This document shows, one piece after another, positions 1-13,421 of a stretch of DNA of 64,000 nt (its first letter is position 1; each line of letters opens with the position of its first letter). Under the pieces are notes generated by a model that saw only the letters and a program-made list of their open reading frames with translations, was not told the origin of the DNA and ran no database searches. This stretch comes from Branchiostoma floridae (Eukaryota > Chordata > Leptocardii > Amphioxiformes > Branchiostomatidae). The position numbers were made by a program, and so were the translations under genes. Where the stretch lies: NCBI RefSeq assembly GCF_000003815.2, contig NC_049991.1:15642202-15706201 (forward strand), given 5' to 3'.

Positions 1-238
1 TTAATTTATACAGTACTAATTAACTCACGTAAAATTAGACTGCTGCGCTAATCTGTGGTAGGAAAATGTACGGTTGAATTTGCTGATTGTCTGCTGGAAA
101 GGTTTTGTTTTTAAGCAATGCAAGATTTTGAATGGCTTGCATTTTTGTTGTGGAAAGCTTGCTCTTAAACTATGAGGTCTTAATATGGAGTTAAAACTTT
201 GTCCCAATTTGTTACTGTCTTTGTGTGGTGCTTCTCAG

Positions 239-329
239 GATTCAGCAATTGGATGAACTCGGAAGAGGACTGCAGAAAGAGAGTCGTAAAGTTCATGCAT
301 TTACTGATTGCGTTGGGACAAAGTTTTAG
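239..329 (+). CDS. Possible terminal coding exon of an unidentified gene
   Basis: A pyrimidine-rich tract ending in CTTCTCAG stands just before position 239. From there a frame runs 29 codons to a TAG at 327-329. The peptide begins IQQLDELGRGLQKESRKVHA and ends VGTKF. It is charged and looks like the end of a helical or coiled-coil region rather than random sequence. No upstream exon lies in the window, so the gene would continue to the left. I do not recognise the protein. The alternative is a chance open frame after a cryptic acceptor. AATAAA signals at 2989-2994 and 4306-4311 could end a long 3' UTR. Confidence 0.35.
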
Positions 330-1797
330 CTATGCACTGTGTTACCCATTAACACAGATAAACTCTCATGCTACTACAAGGGTTTTCAGTGTTTAAGCAT
401 AGTCTGCAGCAGTTTCTAAGATGTTGCAGAAGTTGCTTCGCGACTCAAAACAGAGATTTCTGGGTTTACAAAAGTGTGGAATAATGAAAGTATGCATTGC
501 AAGTGTGAATGCAAACAAAATTCTGCACTGTAGGTTACATGAAGGGCCATGGCTGGAGTTGATTTAGATCATCAAATAGTAAATTTGAACAATGTAACGA
601 TGCAACAATTACCTACAAGTCCTGTTGAGAGAACTCAACATAGATGCTTGATGCTCTTGTCAACTTAGATCTACTGATACAGAAAATTCAAAGTACTGAT
701 CTTAGAATAATGCGAATTAGTTGATGATAGGTCGTGATGCATGATTGGTAGGATAAAAAAATCACAAAATCCTTTAGTAAGCCATAGATTTTGGACTTTC
801 ACTAAGCCAACAAAAGTAAGAAAGCCTAACTTAAATCAGTAGGCTGTTAGAGATCAGAACTTTGATGCAAGCCAAACCTGAAGACAAAAGGATACTAAAC
901 ATAAAAGATAGAATAGTCTGTTAAGTGTATGGTACATTTGGTGGGAAAGCTGTTGTTTCTGGCCCTCTGTCTTGGTTGATAAATGGCTTGAAGTGGGCTT
1001 AAGATCAACTGTACCAAATGGTCCATCCACTTGCAAGAAACATCCTCAAACACAGGAGCTGCAAACAGTGTATCAAGCAAAGCAGTGATGCACGAAATAT
1101 TGCTATCATATTTGAGGTTCTATATAGCAAAAGGTGGAAGATTAAACTCCTATACCTTAACATTTCTCAAGATATGTTTTGTGTGGAAATGCAGTCCATT
1201 TATTAGATTCTATAGTCTGTATATCCCAGTTTTCTCAACTTGTGTGTGGTTTCAGAACCACGCAGCTTTTATTGACTCAACTTCTAACTAGCCCATACAC
1301 AGTATGAACTTAATATGGTTAGGTTGAGAAAAAAGTTGCTGTATGCATTTTCAAATATTAAGAAAATGCAATAGCACCCTAAAGCGCTGTTAAAGCAGGC
1401 ATGCTCCTTTTAAAGCTATTGCATTAGTTCTTGTTTCAAAACTTCACAGATTCAACCTAACCTCTTGGAAAACTGTGAAAATTGGTGTGAATGGTTTCAA
1501 CTGAACTCAGCTAGAGTCAAGCTATGATCAAGAACAACATGGGAAAACAGTTTTTAGCGCATGTTAAGACTAAACTTGGCGGACACACAGATAATATCTA
1601 TGCATTTAGCCATCCCATATTACATGTATAAGGTGGGTAAATAGTACATTTTTCGATGATATTTATATCTTGTATAGACAAGATGCACTATATGAAAAAA
1701 GGGGGAACTTAAGTTTCTTTTATACAATTATAAAGGTTTAAGAAGCCATAGAACTTCAATACACAGTTGTATTGGAAACTTACCAGACATATAGTGG

Positions 1798-1893
1798 TAG
1801 CCTGAAGTCCAGCCTTGTTCGCTTTGTTCCGCTCCCGAAGGTCGCTACTCGCCAGCGACCTTTGGGAGCGGAACAAGGCTGGACTCCAGGATA
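1798..1893. mobile_element. Mutator-like MITE, foldback, 9-bp target duplication
   Basis: The element is an almost perfect hairpin. The left arm starts TAGCCTGAAGTCC and the right arm ends GGACTCCAGGATA. An inner 22-bp stem (1825-1846 against 1854-1875, one mismatch) encloses a 7-base loop. A perfect 9-bp direct repeat, ATATAGTGG, flanks it at 1789-1797 and 1894-1902. A 9-bp duplication with long inverted repeats is typical of Mutator-like elements. The TAGCCTG ends match other copies in this window. Confidence 0.75.
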
Positions 1894-2915
1894 ATATAGT
1901 GGTGCACCAGAATTTTATTACACTTCCTAAAGCCTGCATAACACTTAAAACAAAGTGAGGCTTACCCTCCTTGTACTAACCCTTATATTGAACACGAGTT
2001 GCCATAATAAGATTAGGAATGTCACTGTTGAGGTCATCGTACTTGGCCTCGGCAACACTTGTATCTACGCAAGATAATCTAGTATCGTAGATCCTACATT
2101 CTACGATCAGGATGTTTTGGCTACGGTGGATAATCGAGTGAACACTTAGGAATACTCCATAGAACAAAACCTGACAAATTATGCATTTTATAGCTGTTAA
2201 AGCAGGCAATGACATATACATTTACCTAAACAACCTCAAACCTTCAGAATCTTCCAGTAGGCAAGTTATAGAATGGTTAAGAACTTAGGATGTCTTATGT
2301 GTGACTGCTGCTCAACTTTCCTATGCCCTTTAAGGCTTTTAGTAGCCTGGATGTCAATCTTAATAGCTTTATTCTACTCCCACTGGTCACTATATCCCTT
2401 CACTTTGGTATGTCGGAGGAAAACTAACAAGGCTGTCATCCATGCTTTGACTTTATTGATGATGAGACAAGTCATTACATGGGTCTGCCTAGGCCTCTAG
2501 TGTTATGTAAGTAGAATTGAAACCTACACCCTTGAGGAATACACACATCATTGTGAATCGTAAGGGAGAAGTAAAGATCCAGATGCAGGGAAACTGTTAC
2601 AAATTATTTGGGGCTTAGATCCAGAGGAAGGAGTTGGTCTTTAGTAGAAACATCCATAATACTTGCCCCAGTTTCTATTTGAAATTGTGCTAAACAATAG
2701 ATCTGATCAATCTGAATGATCTGTTATGGAGAATAGAGGCAATGTGACTTGCTACATGAAAACTGTAGTTCTGTGGTTTTAATGCTTGTATAATCAGGAG
2801 TTAATGTCAGGCTTTTCTCTCCATGTTTACGATGATATGTCTGGCCAGTGAGGTGGTTCTAAGCCACTAACCGGGGTTATGTCACCGTAATCTAGAGAAA
2901 AGAGGACCATTTAAC

Positions 2916-3036
2916 GTCATTGTCATGTAGCCAATTCAAACAAACTGATTGCCTGTGCTTGTGACGTTATGACAGTATAACTGATAGAAATAAAGGTTTG
3001 TGATTGGTCCATAAAGCCTGGCTATATGACAATGAC
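2916..3036. mobile_element. Small MITE with 18-bp terminal inverted repeats
   Basis: GTCATTGTCATGTAGCCA at 2916-2933 is matched in inverse by 3019-3036 with one mismatch. The unit is 121 bp with no coding capacity. No clear target duplication was found, so the superfamily is not assigned. Confidence 0.55.
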
Positions 3037-3931
3037 TACTAGAACTGCGATTAGGGGTTCCATCGTATTAACTTGAATGCAATTATGGATTTGTAGCTTT
3101 ATGATTATTATATGGTGCAATGTATGGAGAAGTTGTGAGATATGTGAGCTAATGAATTGACATTGTGACTTGTTTAAGTGCTGCACTACATGTATTATGT
3201 TGGAAGTGGAAATGGAGTGTTAACCCTCCCAAACTTTACACATAGTATGGAACATTCAACTTTGGAATACAACAGGTAACATGTCACCATTGTGACACAT
3301 GGCCAGGGACATGCAGAGATATATATTTTGGACAAAAGGACGAAAAATTTGCTTTTCCTTCAAGTAGCTTCCTCTCACCATTATTTTTTGTCACTCAATA
3401 CTTCTTTATTATTTTCTTGGATAGCTACTAAAGTTTATTGTAGTTTTATTATTCTATTTCTTATATTTTTGTGGTGACATTTGTTTCTTTGCCCAGTTGT
3501 ATTATTTCCTCATGTTGCATGATATACTTAGTTTTGTAGTGGGGTTCATTGTAACCCCGTAGGCTTTCTAGTTCAGGTTTTATATTCCTTTCTTGTTAAC
3601 GGTTCTTATTTCTTGTCTGTGTTATTTGATAAATCAGCAGCGAGGATCATAATTGCTAACATTTGCCATAGAAACCTTAGGTTAATTGGCTGAAACCAGA
3701 AATGAATTAGTTAAGCATGCTGACAGTATATTGGCAAAGGTCCAATTACACAAACGAATATGCAATGGGTGTATTGTACACAAGATGCAAGTCATGTTTT
3801 GTCAGATCAGTGTGAAGAAAAAATGTACAGTACTTTGCTATGGTGTACATGCAGATGCATTGCATTGTATATCTGATGCATTGCAAATCTTGTATTCATC
3901 CACAAATAGCTTCATTGTGTTGGTATATTTA

Positions 3932-4070
3932 GGAAAAATAATGTTCTTGTGACAAAACCTTAAGAAAATTTCCCTGACTTTTTGAGCTCCCAGGAAGTTG
4001 ACATGGGGAATTACAGGAAAAAAGAAAAGGAACATTTTCGTAAATGTGTGTCACAAGAACATTATTTTCC
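3932..4070. mobile_element. Small MITE with about 22-bp terminal inverted repeats
   Basis: The left end GGAAAAATAATGTTCTTGTG (continuing ACA, 3932-3954) is the near-perfect inverse of the right end at 4049-4070. The 139-bp interior is AT-rich and non-coding. No clean target duplication is visible. Confidence 0.6.
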
Positions 4071-5512
4071 ATCTCTCGAACATCTAAACAATGACATGAT
4101 ACTCTTTCTTTTCCAATGAAATCTGTGTTGATGCTCATAGTAATAGACACAGCTGTAAAACATTATCAGTTTTATGGTGCAAAGGATTGTTTTGTCCGGT
4201 AAATGGTGAGATGTCAATTCATTGTCACTGTCTAGGTGTGTGCTGCACCGAGCAGCGGTTACAGAACTAGTGTAGATAGGAATATCTTCTATTTTTATGC
4301 CAAGAAATAAATATTATGTGACTAGAATGACGTTTCTGTGTCTGTTTGAAGCAGTGTCAAATTCTTTTGTGTCTCAAGTATTATTTGAAACTTCTTTTAA
4401 TACAATATTTGTCCATGACCTTTTTATATTACCTCCATGAAAACGGAGTTATTGGAACCATTTGGTGACTTTGTAGCCTCTCACTCAGCATCTCTCCTGC
4501 TGAAAGATCGTCTATTTCATATAGATTAATCGATTTATTTATTTTCAAATCCATGCGCGTAGGCTAATTGCAAGCGTACGGACAGTAAAAAGTAACAAGT
4601 GTCTGTTCTATACAGCTGTCAATATGCAAAATTCTACATTCTTTACTGGGAGGTTTGACTTCTTCTTTGGAGGCAGTGGCTGATGAAAAGTCCCACGTCT
4701 TGAATGATTAGTGGGTTCTGTGATTTAACAGGAATATAGTTTTTTGGAGGTCTACTTACTGGTGAAAAGTTGGAAATATTGTTTTGATTGTGTCAAAAAG
4801 GTTGTTTCTTTCATCCTCATAATGGGGGCAGTTACATATGAAATGTATTATACAGTTACATATAATCCCACCACCTTATCAAAGAGAACTGCAGACCAGT
4901 CACCAGTAAACTCATACAAGGATTGTTCAGAAATGTCAAACTTACTTTGACCACTGCTTCTCTCAATCATGTAATTTAAGTACGATGGAGTGATAAGCTA
5001 ACATAATCCATAGCCCTGACCTTCATATGGCTGTCATCACAAACTAAGCTGTAGACATCATCAGCTTGGAGATCCGCCAAAAACGCTTTCACCTTGTAGA
5101 ACACCTGATACGTTCAAAGGAATCCTATATTTATCTAATTTTTCGGAGAGATCATCTATAGTCCGTGGTGCTAGAAAGTGTGTGATTCTGTGAATCTGAA
5201 ACTTGTTGAATAACATAACAGTTGCGATGAGATTGATGGTGAGTGAAACTTACGCTTGCATTTTGCACTTGTCATTGTATGACGGACGGACCCATTAACT
5301 CGGCACTTAAGCCCAGCACACCCGCGGAACTTTTCCTGCCCTTCCCGATAAGAGCCAGGTATTGAGTACTCGCGCCTTTATGTCCCGCACCCATGGCACT
5401 TCCCCTGTACTAAAACGAAAGCTACAGGTGATTCACTCGGGCATTTTGATGCTTCGCGCTGTTTGGAATCGGCCTGTCCGATCTGCACAACGCTGATAGT
5501 CTGGAGGCGCGC

Positions 5513-5727
5513 TAGCCTGGGTACCACCCGGGTAGTAGTTCGCTGCTTTGTTCACTTCGGCAGGGAAGTGACTGTATATAGCGTATAACAACAGCCGGAG
5601 CGAGAAGCGACTGTATAGAGTGTATAATAAACAAAGGTCGGAGCAAAAAGCGACTGTATATAGTGTATATAGTGTATAATATACGTCGAAGTCTTAGTCA
5701 ACTGCTATCCGGATGGTACCCATTCTA
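5513..5727. mobile_element. Mutator-like MITE of the TAGCCTGGGTACC family
   Basis: The left end TAGCCTGGGTACCACCCGGG is mirrored by the right end CCGGATGGTACCCATTCTA. Flanking 9-mers GAGGCGCGC (5504-5512) and GAGGCGCTC (5728-5736) match at 8 of 9 positions, as expected for an aged 9-bp target duplication. The interior holds a motif about 50 bp long (agtgactgtatatagcgtat and variants) repeated three times, which also occurs in the copy at 23568-24267. Confidence 0.7.
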
Positions 5728-8029
5728 GAGGCGCTCATAAATCGGGTTGAATTAAGAAACAGAACTCGAACGGGTGACGGGGTAAAAAGAGGCGTCCAAA
5801 AACCGCACATTTTATTTTGGTCATGTTTGACTGCTAGAAACTATTCGTACAAAGCGAATAAACGTTTATAACGTTGTTTTTGGTTAGTGGTGTAAGGAAA
5901 GACACGGACCAACGTAGACAGTGTACAGACTTGAGCGTCGCCACCTTGAAATTAATCTGCAGAAATAACAAACAACCAGCTTTTCAAGTATGCTGGACCA
6001 CGCAGTACATGTTTATCAATTCTGTACGTTGTGCTAATCTTCGTTCTGACTGTGTCATGTGTGTTGCATCCTGGAATCAATTTTCTCCAGGCGCTCTTCT
6101 TATCTCGCGTTACCATTGGCGGCAATGGGCCGGTGGGCCTACTATTGAGATGTGGCAAGTTATCTCTAGCGGGTGACGTTAAAAAATGATTGAGATAACA
6201 TGGGATCAACAGCGTTTCGTTACGTTTTTCACTTTCACGAACTAGAAATGAAGATATGATAATAAGAGGTAAGAGAGACGCGTATGAATCCGACATATAA
6301 ACCTTATCATTTTTCAGCGCTAGTTAGATGGGAGTCTGGCATCAAGCTTTAATATAATAAGCATGTTTTGTCTTGATATAAGTTCAGTGCCCGAAAGTAA
6401 TGATATCTTCACACCAGTCAGGAAACATCTTCACACAGATATTGATTCCATTTCGTCCCTCGGGAGTTGGCGGCTCCCGTAATGTCGTTGAACACAGAGG
6501 CCATTACTCCCGGCTCTCCCGTCTTTTCAATTTTCGAGTCTTACCAAGATAAGAAATCGAAAACGACGTTCCTTCCACACAGTTCAGGCGAACCGAGACC
6601 AACAGATGGCTCTTAGTCAGACTCACCGGGGAGAGCCGCATTCTTTCAGGGTCAGTCTGGAGTCTGGACATAACATATCTACACACTGTGGATATATACA
6701 TGTCAGCGCTCGTCTTTGAAGTGGTTGCCTCAGCTCAAAGCTACTAGTATCCCATCCTTTTCACGGTGCCGCCGTTTTTCCCTGAATACATCTACTGCAA
6801 AGAGAGCATTATACGCCAGACATCGTCTTCCCTATCTTCAGAATGATGTAGTGCAGTTCAGTGTATTTCGACCCGGAGGAAGCCATGCCCACCTTGTGAT
6901 GACCATATATGTAGATTCCACTGGGGCTTCCTAAGGGGTTATGGATAGTGGGATCAGGCAAAAATAGGTTGAATGATTTGACAGGGGAGTGAGTCGGTGG
7001 CCATCTCTCCCTCGGCCTTTGCTCTAGTTTGTCCTACTTATTCCTCTTATAAGTTTTTTCTTTTAATCTTCTTCTGATCCACAATTTCAAGCAACCTATG
7101 AGGTCTGGTCGATACTATGGATGTGCATCGTCGTCAAAATCCGACTCTGTGGCACGTAGACATGGAATAATCACATTGAAGAGTAGGGATGCTCTAAAAT
7201 ATATATAATAACCTTCCGACACTTCATCATTCTCAGTTCGTAACCCAATTCCGATATATTTCACCAAGCCCTGTTATGTGATTATCACACAAGAACGATG
7301 AATAATTTATACCCACTATGATCGTTTCTGCCTAATCAGAAAGTTGCTACAGGCGGTGCTAACAGCCCTTAACTGATTAGCTGTCAAGGTAGGTTGACAG
7401 TACTTTGTTGAAAAGGCCTACAGTATATTCTTCTCTGTCGTCAGCGCAAAAAACGCCATTTTGGGTAATCTTCTATTATCTTTATTCCGCGGTATCCTTT
7501 TGTAACGTATCAGCTAGGAACACGTTGATGGTGTTGATAAAGAATGTGTTACTTTATCGCCGCCAAGCCAACGCCGGCGCTTCCACAAAAGAACACCGGG
7601 CTAAAGATGAATGGGCCTGTGCGTGAGAGCTTTTGTGTCGGGTTTTATGTGCCCACTATCCACCACAAGCGATGGGTCCGCGGCACAACAGGTGCATGGG
7701 AGCAATTTCTCCGACAATTACGTCACCGCATTTTTTCCGCCTGATGCACACTCCCCCTTTCAGTATACTGCCGAGACCCTTTCAGGTATCACACTATAAC
7801 AGGTGGTAAGCGTTTACATTGTTCTTCTCACTACGTATTTCAGTATCACAGTTCCCTTATCACTGGCAAGGAGGTTATAGGCCTCCTTGGTATTGAAGTA
7901 TCTTTCTCATGTATACCATGTTGCGCGAAATTACTGCTGTAACAGAGAGAGGATGATTTTTGACGGACGCTTTTGTTTACAGTTCTACGGTGTGACGCGT
8001 TCCCTACTCACCTGTACAGCCCACTGAGC
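5728..8029. other. Intergenic DNA upstream of the membrane-protein gene
   Basis: No supported gene. Scattered open frames up to 114 codons have no motif, signal peptide or splice-supported continuation. The stretch presumably includes the promoter and 5' UTR of the following gene, but I could not place a start site. Confidence 0.4.
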
Positions 8030-11000
8030 ATGAGAGACTGTGGTGGACGGCGACGCCCCGCGCCAAAACAAGAAAAACGGGTTATGTCGNNNNNNNNNNN
8101 NNNNNNNNNNNNNNNNNNNNNNNNNNNNNNNNNNNNNNNNNNNNNNNNNNNNNNNNNNNNNNNNNNNNNNNNNNNNNNNNNNNNNNNNNAACACACGGAT
8201 CGTTGTCGCGACCTTTTGGGCCGCTGTTTTTGTTGTGTTCCTGGAGTTGGCAATGGGACAAGGTAACCTGACTGCCGCGGCCACGGCAGGGCTGGGGGCC
8301 ACAACTCCGCAGCCCAGCCAGGGGAACGTGTCCGCCATGTCTACGGCAGGCCTGATCTCCAATGTGTCCACAAAGGCAACCACCAAATCTCCAACAACGA
8401 CCGGTTACGGTAACGCTACAGGTAAGGCCACACCTGTTTCTCACGCAATTAGCGAAAGTGTTGGCTCTGTAACTGAACAGTCTGCCGTTTGTTTGTGTTT
8501 CTGAAACATAACTTGCCCGAAGGCACTAATGGACACTGTGATGCCGCACAACGCTGTTCAACTAAACTATGCAAACCTTTTTCAGTAAGCCATTCTTTTA
8601 GCTGACCCGCTAATACTGTTCAGTAAACCATTCTATGGGCTGACCCGCTAATACTGTCGGCTGTAGGCCATGCCACGAAAAGCAAACAAAACGGCTGCAC
8701 ACCTCCATGTTGGTCATGACGAGGTTGTTCGAGGACAATACTCAGTTGGGTTGATATATATAATACATTATGATGGTTACCTCGTCTTGCTAGGCCTTGC
8801 CGTATTTCACATGACAGATATGTACCTATTTCACATGTACACACATGGACTACCACTCTTTTAAAGCTACAATGCTTTATGAGTCTATTGAGCTAAAGCC
8901 AAAGGTGCAAAATTAGATCATCGCTGTCGTGAAACTTCTTGTAATGTTTACCGGAATGAACAGTGACAAACGATCGCGATAGTCAGCCCTGGTCGTCTCG
9001 GTTTGTATTCTCGCACTATAACGTCATGAACAAAGAAGACATGGCTTCCCTTGGTTCCTATTACCGTGTGACGATAGGTTTCTCAAAGGAGCCTCTTTGG
9101 TTTCTCGTAATTTCATTTTGCCGCCTTTCTTGATCCCTATCTTTTACACATAGCAGTCCGGCTTCGCGTATCGCGTACCGTCAATCAGTCTGTTGAGCAC
9201 ACATGAGAAGGGTTCGCCTGCTCGTCATCAAACTAATTACCAATGAGTCTTAAATTCCGCACTTACAGCACTTACAACGATCAAGTGACTTATTAGGCTA
9301 TCTCAAGTGCATAAATCAAGCCATTTTGTAAACACTACACCCATTAAACTACCCGTTAAAGGTCCCACCTCGTCAGTCCGATCTGACACCAGCCGCTAGA
9401 CGTACAGGTTTGTAATGAACACGGTAAGCTTATCCCGTCAGACTGCAGCACCTGATGAATTGGTCTGGCGTGATCGTTCATCTGGAGGCGGCTGATATTC
9501 ACGGTCTACTTAAAGAAGGTGATGATGACCTTGACCTTCACCTTTACAGGAGTGAACATGATTCTTAAGACAGTGACGTACATGCTAGACTCTAGAGAGA
9601 TATCGTAAAACACAAGTTGCACTTTGCATGGCAACTGTTACCACAATTTCAATGGTCTTGTTTTAATAGAGATTCCATATGGCATGAAATTCCCCGAGGT
9701 ATAAACTGTAGGCGTAAATTATAGGGTACATCAACATGTGCTCGTCTGCGCTTTGAGATTACCTTCAGGCTAATATTCCGCGGAGCTCAACATGCCATTC
9801 ACGACTTCTGAACAATCACCACCCAAAAACACTGTAATGTAACGTTACCAATGCAATTAACCTGCAGTTGGCACAAACCTATGCTAGCTTTACATCTGTG
9901 ACTTGACGGTGGTTCTAGACATCGTTAACACGTCAATGAGTCCCCCAGTCAAGGCGAATTCGCGAAGCCGAGTCTAAAAGACGCCCAGAAGTTGTTTTTT
10001 TCCAAGTGTGAAATCAAGAGTGTCAAGTCGGTTGAAAATGTACATTTATTTTCAGGCAACGTTAATAATGATTTCTACGTCATACTTTTCTTTCCCCCTA
10101 CAGCCTCTTCTGATACAAACATCTATTTTATGCGCTCACAGACTCTTACGACCCATCCTGGACAATCTGCTGAATCCCCCTAGGAGGAATGATAAATTAC
10201 GCAGCCATTCACACTTCTTGCGCGCAAATCTTGGGGTATTAGATGGCGCGACCCTTAGCTTTACATGCCATACTCCGTAGGCGGAGTCAGCCATACGTAA
10301 AAGTCAATGTTAAGACCACAGGCTTTGAGTGTATATCAAAGATAATCACGCTATACATTCGACCTTTACGAAAGTACTTTCAGGTAAAGTAAGTGGCATC
10401 ATAAGTAGAAAAGTGGCAGGATTGGAGTTGCCTTGATCGTTTGATGTGTTGACAACCAAGATCTGTGTGCCAATTTCTCATAGTTCATCTCGGGGCCAGT
10501 CACATAAGAATCATGTGGGTGTATAGATGTGTAGGAGGGGACTCCATTCTCTACCATCCTCATAGCTTGCTGGAAGAATAGTGGAAACTGGCCAAACAGA
10601 CGGAAGAATATGCCAAAGGAGTTAACTGAGCTTAGGAATACAGTACACACCCGTAGGCTAACAATAAGTTAACTTTTCTGGCATATCTTTCCGTCTATTC
10701 AGCCAATTTCAAGTATCTTTCCAACAACCTGTGGAGTCTGGTGGAGACTAGACATCTAGAGTCCTGATTGGTTTCATAAATTCATAAATGTTTTCCATCT
10801 GTCACGGTTGGTGGCGTGATATTTTGATGAATCCTCGAAATTATCATAGTTTAGGCCCCCAGTAGCTTGTTAGGGTACTGCAGTGGGACTTGATAATTCG
10901 GTTATTGTATCCTTTGATCTGAAAATGATACAGTCACCAATGGTCGATAGCTCTTGGTCTGAAAAAGGAGACATACCTTTGGGCTCCCTAGCAGCTTTTT

Positions 11001-13329
11001 TTTCTTTCGATCTGAAATATATGACGTACAAAATCTTCACCAATTGAGTCATAACATCTGCCAACAGCAGACGTCTATCGCCCTATAATGTTATACAGTC
11101 GTGACAAATGTTTAACAGAAGCGGCATTGTCACTGACATCAATATAAGTTTGACACGGGCTGGCATTATTACGAAAGTGCGTACGTCAGATGGCGTATGT
11201 AGACATAACGTGAGTGATCTATGGGTAACGCTGCAGTAATCCCATAGCGGCGGGGAAGTCATTAAACTTAGACACCCTTCGGGGATCCTTAATGACGTGT
11301 AGAAAATAATGGTCTCGCCTTTACTCTTACGGCTGAATTTGTCCCCACAAGGGACTGACGTCGGTGATGGAATCACCACCTAGAGTCGCGACGTGAACAC
11401 TTTTTTTACCACTGATTTAGCCGCCAGTGCCGCCGCTGGGCCCTGTACATGACAAACGCAATTTCCTATCCTGAGCTCGGTGCTCAACAACCATTACTAA
11501 GTCCCAAGTAAGATTTTGTCTGTCACAATCCGATATCTCATTCATCGATCACACACGTCCAAGGTTGGACATGGCAGGAGTTTACAAAAAGACATAATCA
11601 CTCAACCCCCAGGGTGGAACACAAGGAGACTAGCAAGGGCGGTATGAAGTTTTAAAATGTGGCATCTTCATCATCATCATAATCAGCTTGGTAGTTTTGC
11701 AACGAGGGACGAAAATGGGACGCCTACACAAATAATGGCCGGTTGACTCCTTCAGAAAATGTCGCTTTTTTTAAAAGTAGTTGCAATCACATTGGGCCAA
11801 TTTCTTCCCCCAACGTGAATCGTGACGGGTCCTCTGTTCTTCTTGGCGTAAGCCTTTGATTGCTGGGAATAAATGACAGCAGTGGGCGTGAAGATTCTTG
11901 TTGTAACCAACGCTTCAAAAAAAATCGATGATAACACATAGGCCTGAACCTGTTGATTTGTGAGGTGTCCGTGTGGAAGCCACAGCAACAGGAGGCCGAA
12001 AGTACCGTCTGCTGTCGTGTCAATCAATAATGTGACTTTACACACGGTGCCGCTGGGTTTGCCGAAATAAAGTCAAACTTCATGACAGATATTTACAGGA
12101 AAAGAGAAAAGGCCCTGGCCTAATCCTTGAAAAAATAGTTTGAAATATTCTCCTTTTTTTACGCCGAAATAAAGTAATACTTCATGACAGACTCTGTTTA
12201 CAGGAATCTGCTAGAGCTACATAAGCTATTTTTCAGCAATCAATAACGAGGCTATACCCACGGTGCCGCGGGGTTTGCCGAAATAAAGTCATACTTCATG
12301 GCAGATATTTATAGGAATAGAGAAAAGGACCTGGTCTAATCCTTGAAAACAATAGTGTGAAATATTCTCCTGTTCTAACGCTGTTGCTGCTGTGCGTTAG
12401 CTGTTAGTGCTCCATAAGCTATTTTGCAGCAATCAACGTGGCTATACGCATGGTGCCCGGGGGTTTGCCGAAAAGAAACTTTAGAAAGCAAAAGACCATA
12501 CCTTATGACAGATATTAACAGTACAAGAATAGAAACAAGGACCTCCTGTTCTAACGCCGTTGCTGCTTTACATGTTAAAGTAGTGTTAAGGTGCACTCTC
12601 GCTGCACTTGTGTCAAGCTTGCGTCACTGCGGGGTTCGTTCACTGCGTCACTATTTTGTTATTTTCTCCGGGATTTCTTTTTATAATTAACTTATTTGAA
12701 GACGACAAAATACACAAAAAGTAAGAAAAATCGTTCTTTATCTCTTAAAATTGTGGCGTATCTTTCGAACCCCGCAGTGACGCAAGCTTGACGCAAGTGC
12801 ACCTTTAGCTACTAGTGCTATATAAGCAATTTGCAGCCCGCTGATTGATGTGGAGATCCCACTCCCCACTCCCACACAGTCTTAAGTACCCGGCTTACTT
12901 GTAACTAACGGAGCCCATGGGAATATAAACACCACGCGGATTGATATTATGTGGAGCTTTGATAAGATTCTGTCTGGGTCTGGGGACATGACAACTCCAT
13001 CATCAGACACACGCAGTCTAATTAGTGAGAGAAGATTAATGATGTCGGGAACACTAATCATACCGCTTCAAGGCTGTAACGTTACGCGTGTAATTTTCAA
13101 AAACATGATTTTGCCTTATTACATTGGCACCATCATTTCGTGAAAGGTCGGAATCACTCTTAAAGCCAGCGTATCACTATGATGGAGTTATGTGAAAAAC
13201 TAGAGTTCTATGACTTCATACCTTCGCTAAATGATGATATCCTGTCGTATCATGTTTCTCTTTGTGCAAATAAGGTACCCGTTCTACTCCAAATAACAGA
13301 CAGTTATTGTACCTTTCAGACAGACAGAT

Positions 13330-13421
<92 letters not shown>

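Larger units (their letters stand above)
330..5512. other. Non-coding stretch, possible 3' UTR plus intergenic DNA
   Basis: I see no convincing gene here. Open frames are under about 90 codons and lack recognisable motifs. The stretch is AT-rich up to about 5.2 kb and GC-richer after that. It carries three small foldback elements, annotated separately, and two canonical polyadenylation hexamers on the plus strand. Confidence 0.5.
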
